Positions 33,187 to 33,711 of a DNA stretch of 33,711 nucleotides are shown in pieces. Location: contig NZ_CAMQYW010000005.1 in the NCBI RefSeq assembly GCF_947039425.1, forward strand, positions 1 through 33,711, given 5' to 3'. Under the pieces are notes generated by a model. That model searched no databases and was not told where the DNA came from. It saw only the letters and a program-made list of their open reading frames with translations. The stretch is from an uncultured Cetobacterium sp. (GTDB taxonomy: Bacteria > Fusobacteriota > Fusobacteriia > Fusobacteriales > Fusobacteriaceae). Within the stretch, counting starts at the first letter, position 1; every line of letters begins with the position of its first letter. A program made the position numbers and the translations under genes.

Positions 33187-33711
33187 TTAATTTTCTATTT
33201 TTATTCCTAACTCTTTTAATATTAATATTCCGCTATCTAAACTAAAGATTGCATTTTTCAAATTATTATTTAAAGGGTTCACTTGCAAATTAGAACAATC
33301 TTTAAAATTTCCTTTTCTCATATCACAATTTTTAAAATATACTTCTTTAAATTTATTATTTTCCATAATAATTTCTTTCATATTGCACTCTTCAAAACTA
33401 GTTTCTTCTATTATATTTCTTATAAATTTTAGTTTTTTTAAATCTAATTTTATAAATGTACAATATTTTATTAAAGTCCCTTCCAATGAAAAATCTAAAA
33501 TAAATTTACTTAATTCACTAAAATTCACTCCAACTATTTCACAATTTTTAAATTTTACATTATCAAATTTACAACCATTAAATTTAGTTAAGTTTATTGT
33601 GCTATTTTCAAAAATTATATCTTCAAAAATACAATCTATAAAATTCACCTCAATAAATTTACAATTTTCAAAATAACTTTGTATTATATTTTTTTCTATA
33701 TAAGTCTCTTT
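33187..33711 (-). CDS. Qnr-like pentapeptide-repeat protein (5' end missing)
   Basis: The frame runs open to the window edge: 21 further codons (ETYIEKNIIQSYFENCKFIEV) precede the GTG at 33648 and continue the repeat, so the start lies just outside. About 174 residues are visible. The repeat A(N/D)LxF-like pattern is clear (FENCKF, FIDCIF, FENSTI, FNGCKF, FKNCEI, FEECNM, FKNCDM). A break in the middle (SELSKFILDFSLEGT) fits the loop seen in Qnr proteins. The C-terminus (VNPLNNNLKNAIFSLDSG...LKELGIKIE) matches the Qnr/EfsQnr ending. Such proteins mimic DNA and shield gyrase from quinolones. That activity is not shown here. It may equally be a Qnr relative with another target. Confidence 0.85.
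   Translation of the reverse strand, partial: KETYIEKNIIQSYFENCKFIEVNFIDCIFEDIIFENSTINLTKFNGCKFDNVKFKNCEIVGVNFSELSKFILDFSLEGTLIKYCTFIKLDLKKLKFIRNIIEETSFEECNMKEIIMENNKFKEVYFKNCDMRKGNFKDCSNLQVNPLNNNLKNAIFSLDSGILILKELGIKIEN

Noticed and set aside
1-33711. CRISPR arrays, tRNA or rRNA genes, insertion sequences, attachment sites
   Set aside because: No regularly spaced repeats, cloverleaf-like sequences, transposase genes or target-site duplications were recognised. The only recombinase is in the conserved xer position.

Overview
The window is about 33.7 kb of very AT-rich, densely coded bacterial DNA. I read it as a member of the Fusobacteriota (Fusobacterium/Cetobacterium type). This is an inference from several signs: very low GC, a Gram-negative style lipoprotein and signal peptides, Firmicute-like gene orders (dprA-topA-trmFO-xer, accDA-pfkA), a class III fructose bisphosphatase and a fused CitXG. 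No rRNA, tRNA, CRISPR array, insertion sequence or prophage was seen, and no gene-free stretch exceeds about 200 bases.

Layout. Positions 1-13011 (minus strand) form an information-processing block, read right to left: ricT, trmN6, uvrB, xseA, a TPR protein, dprA, topA, trmFO, a Xer-family recombinase, yqeH, a pilin-like protein and the start of a COG2509-type flavoprotein. Positions 13087-14665 (minus) are a three-gene unit: tcdA, flavodoxin, rhodanese. htpG (14827-16641) stands alone on the plus strand. Positions 16672-21855 (minus) are a gluconeogenesis operon: a CcpN-like HTH-CBS regulator, pyruvate phosphate dikinase and class III FBPase. Positions 22047-25523 (plus) are a biotin operon, bioF-bioG-bioC, ending in a class V aminotransferase of unknown role. 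Positions 25562-29356 (minus) hold accD-accA-pfkA-hypothetical-recR. Positions 29513-33143 (plus) are a tight operon of a chorismate mutase with a decayed prephenate-dehydratase-like tail, an LPP20-type lipoprotein, citC and citXG. The window ends inside a Qnr-like pentapeptide-repeat gene on the minus strand.

How the genes fit together. bioF/G/C make the pimeloyl part of biotin and join it to alanine, and biotin is the cofactor of acetyl-CoA carboxylase, two subunits of which (accD, accA) lie next door. ppdK and fbp catalyse gluconeogenic steps and sit behind a regulator of the CcpN type. citC and citXG prepare the prosthetic group of citrate lyase, but the lyase subunits are not here.

The points most worth a second look are: a Xer recombinase lacking its first catalytic arginine; the biotin operon with a class V aminotransferase where a bioA might be expected; the chorismate mutase with a degenerate second domain, a possible ATT start and citrate-lyase maturation genes as partners; and the tcdA-flavodoxin-rhodanese unit.
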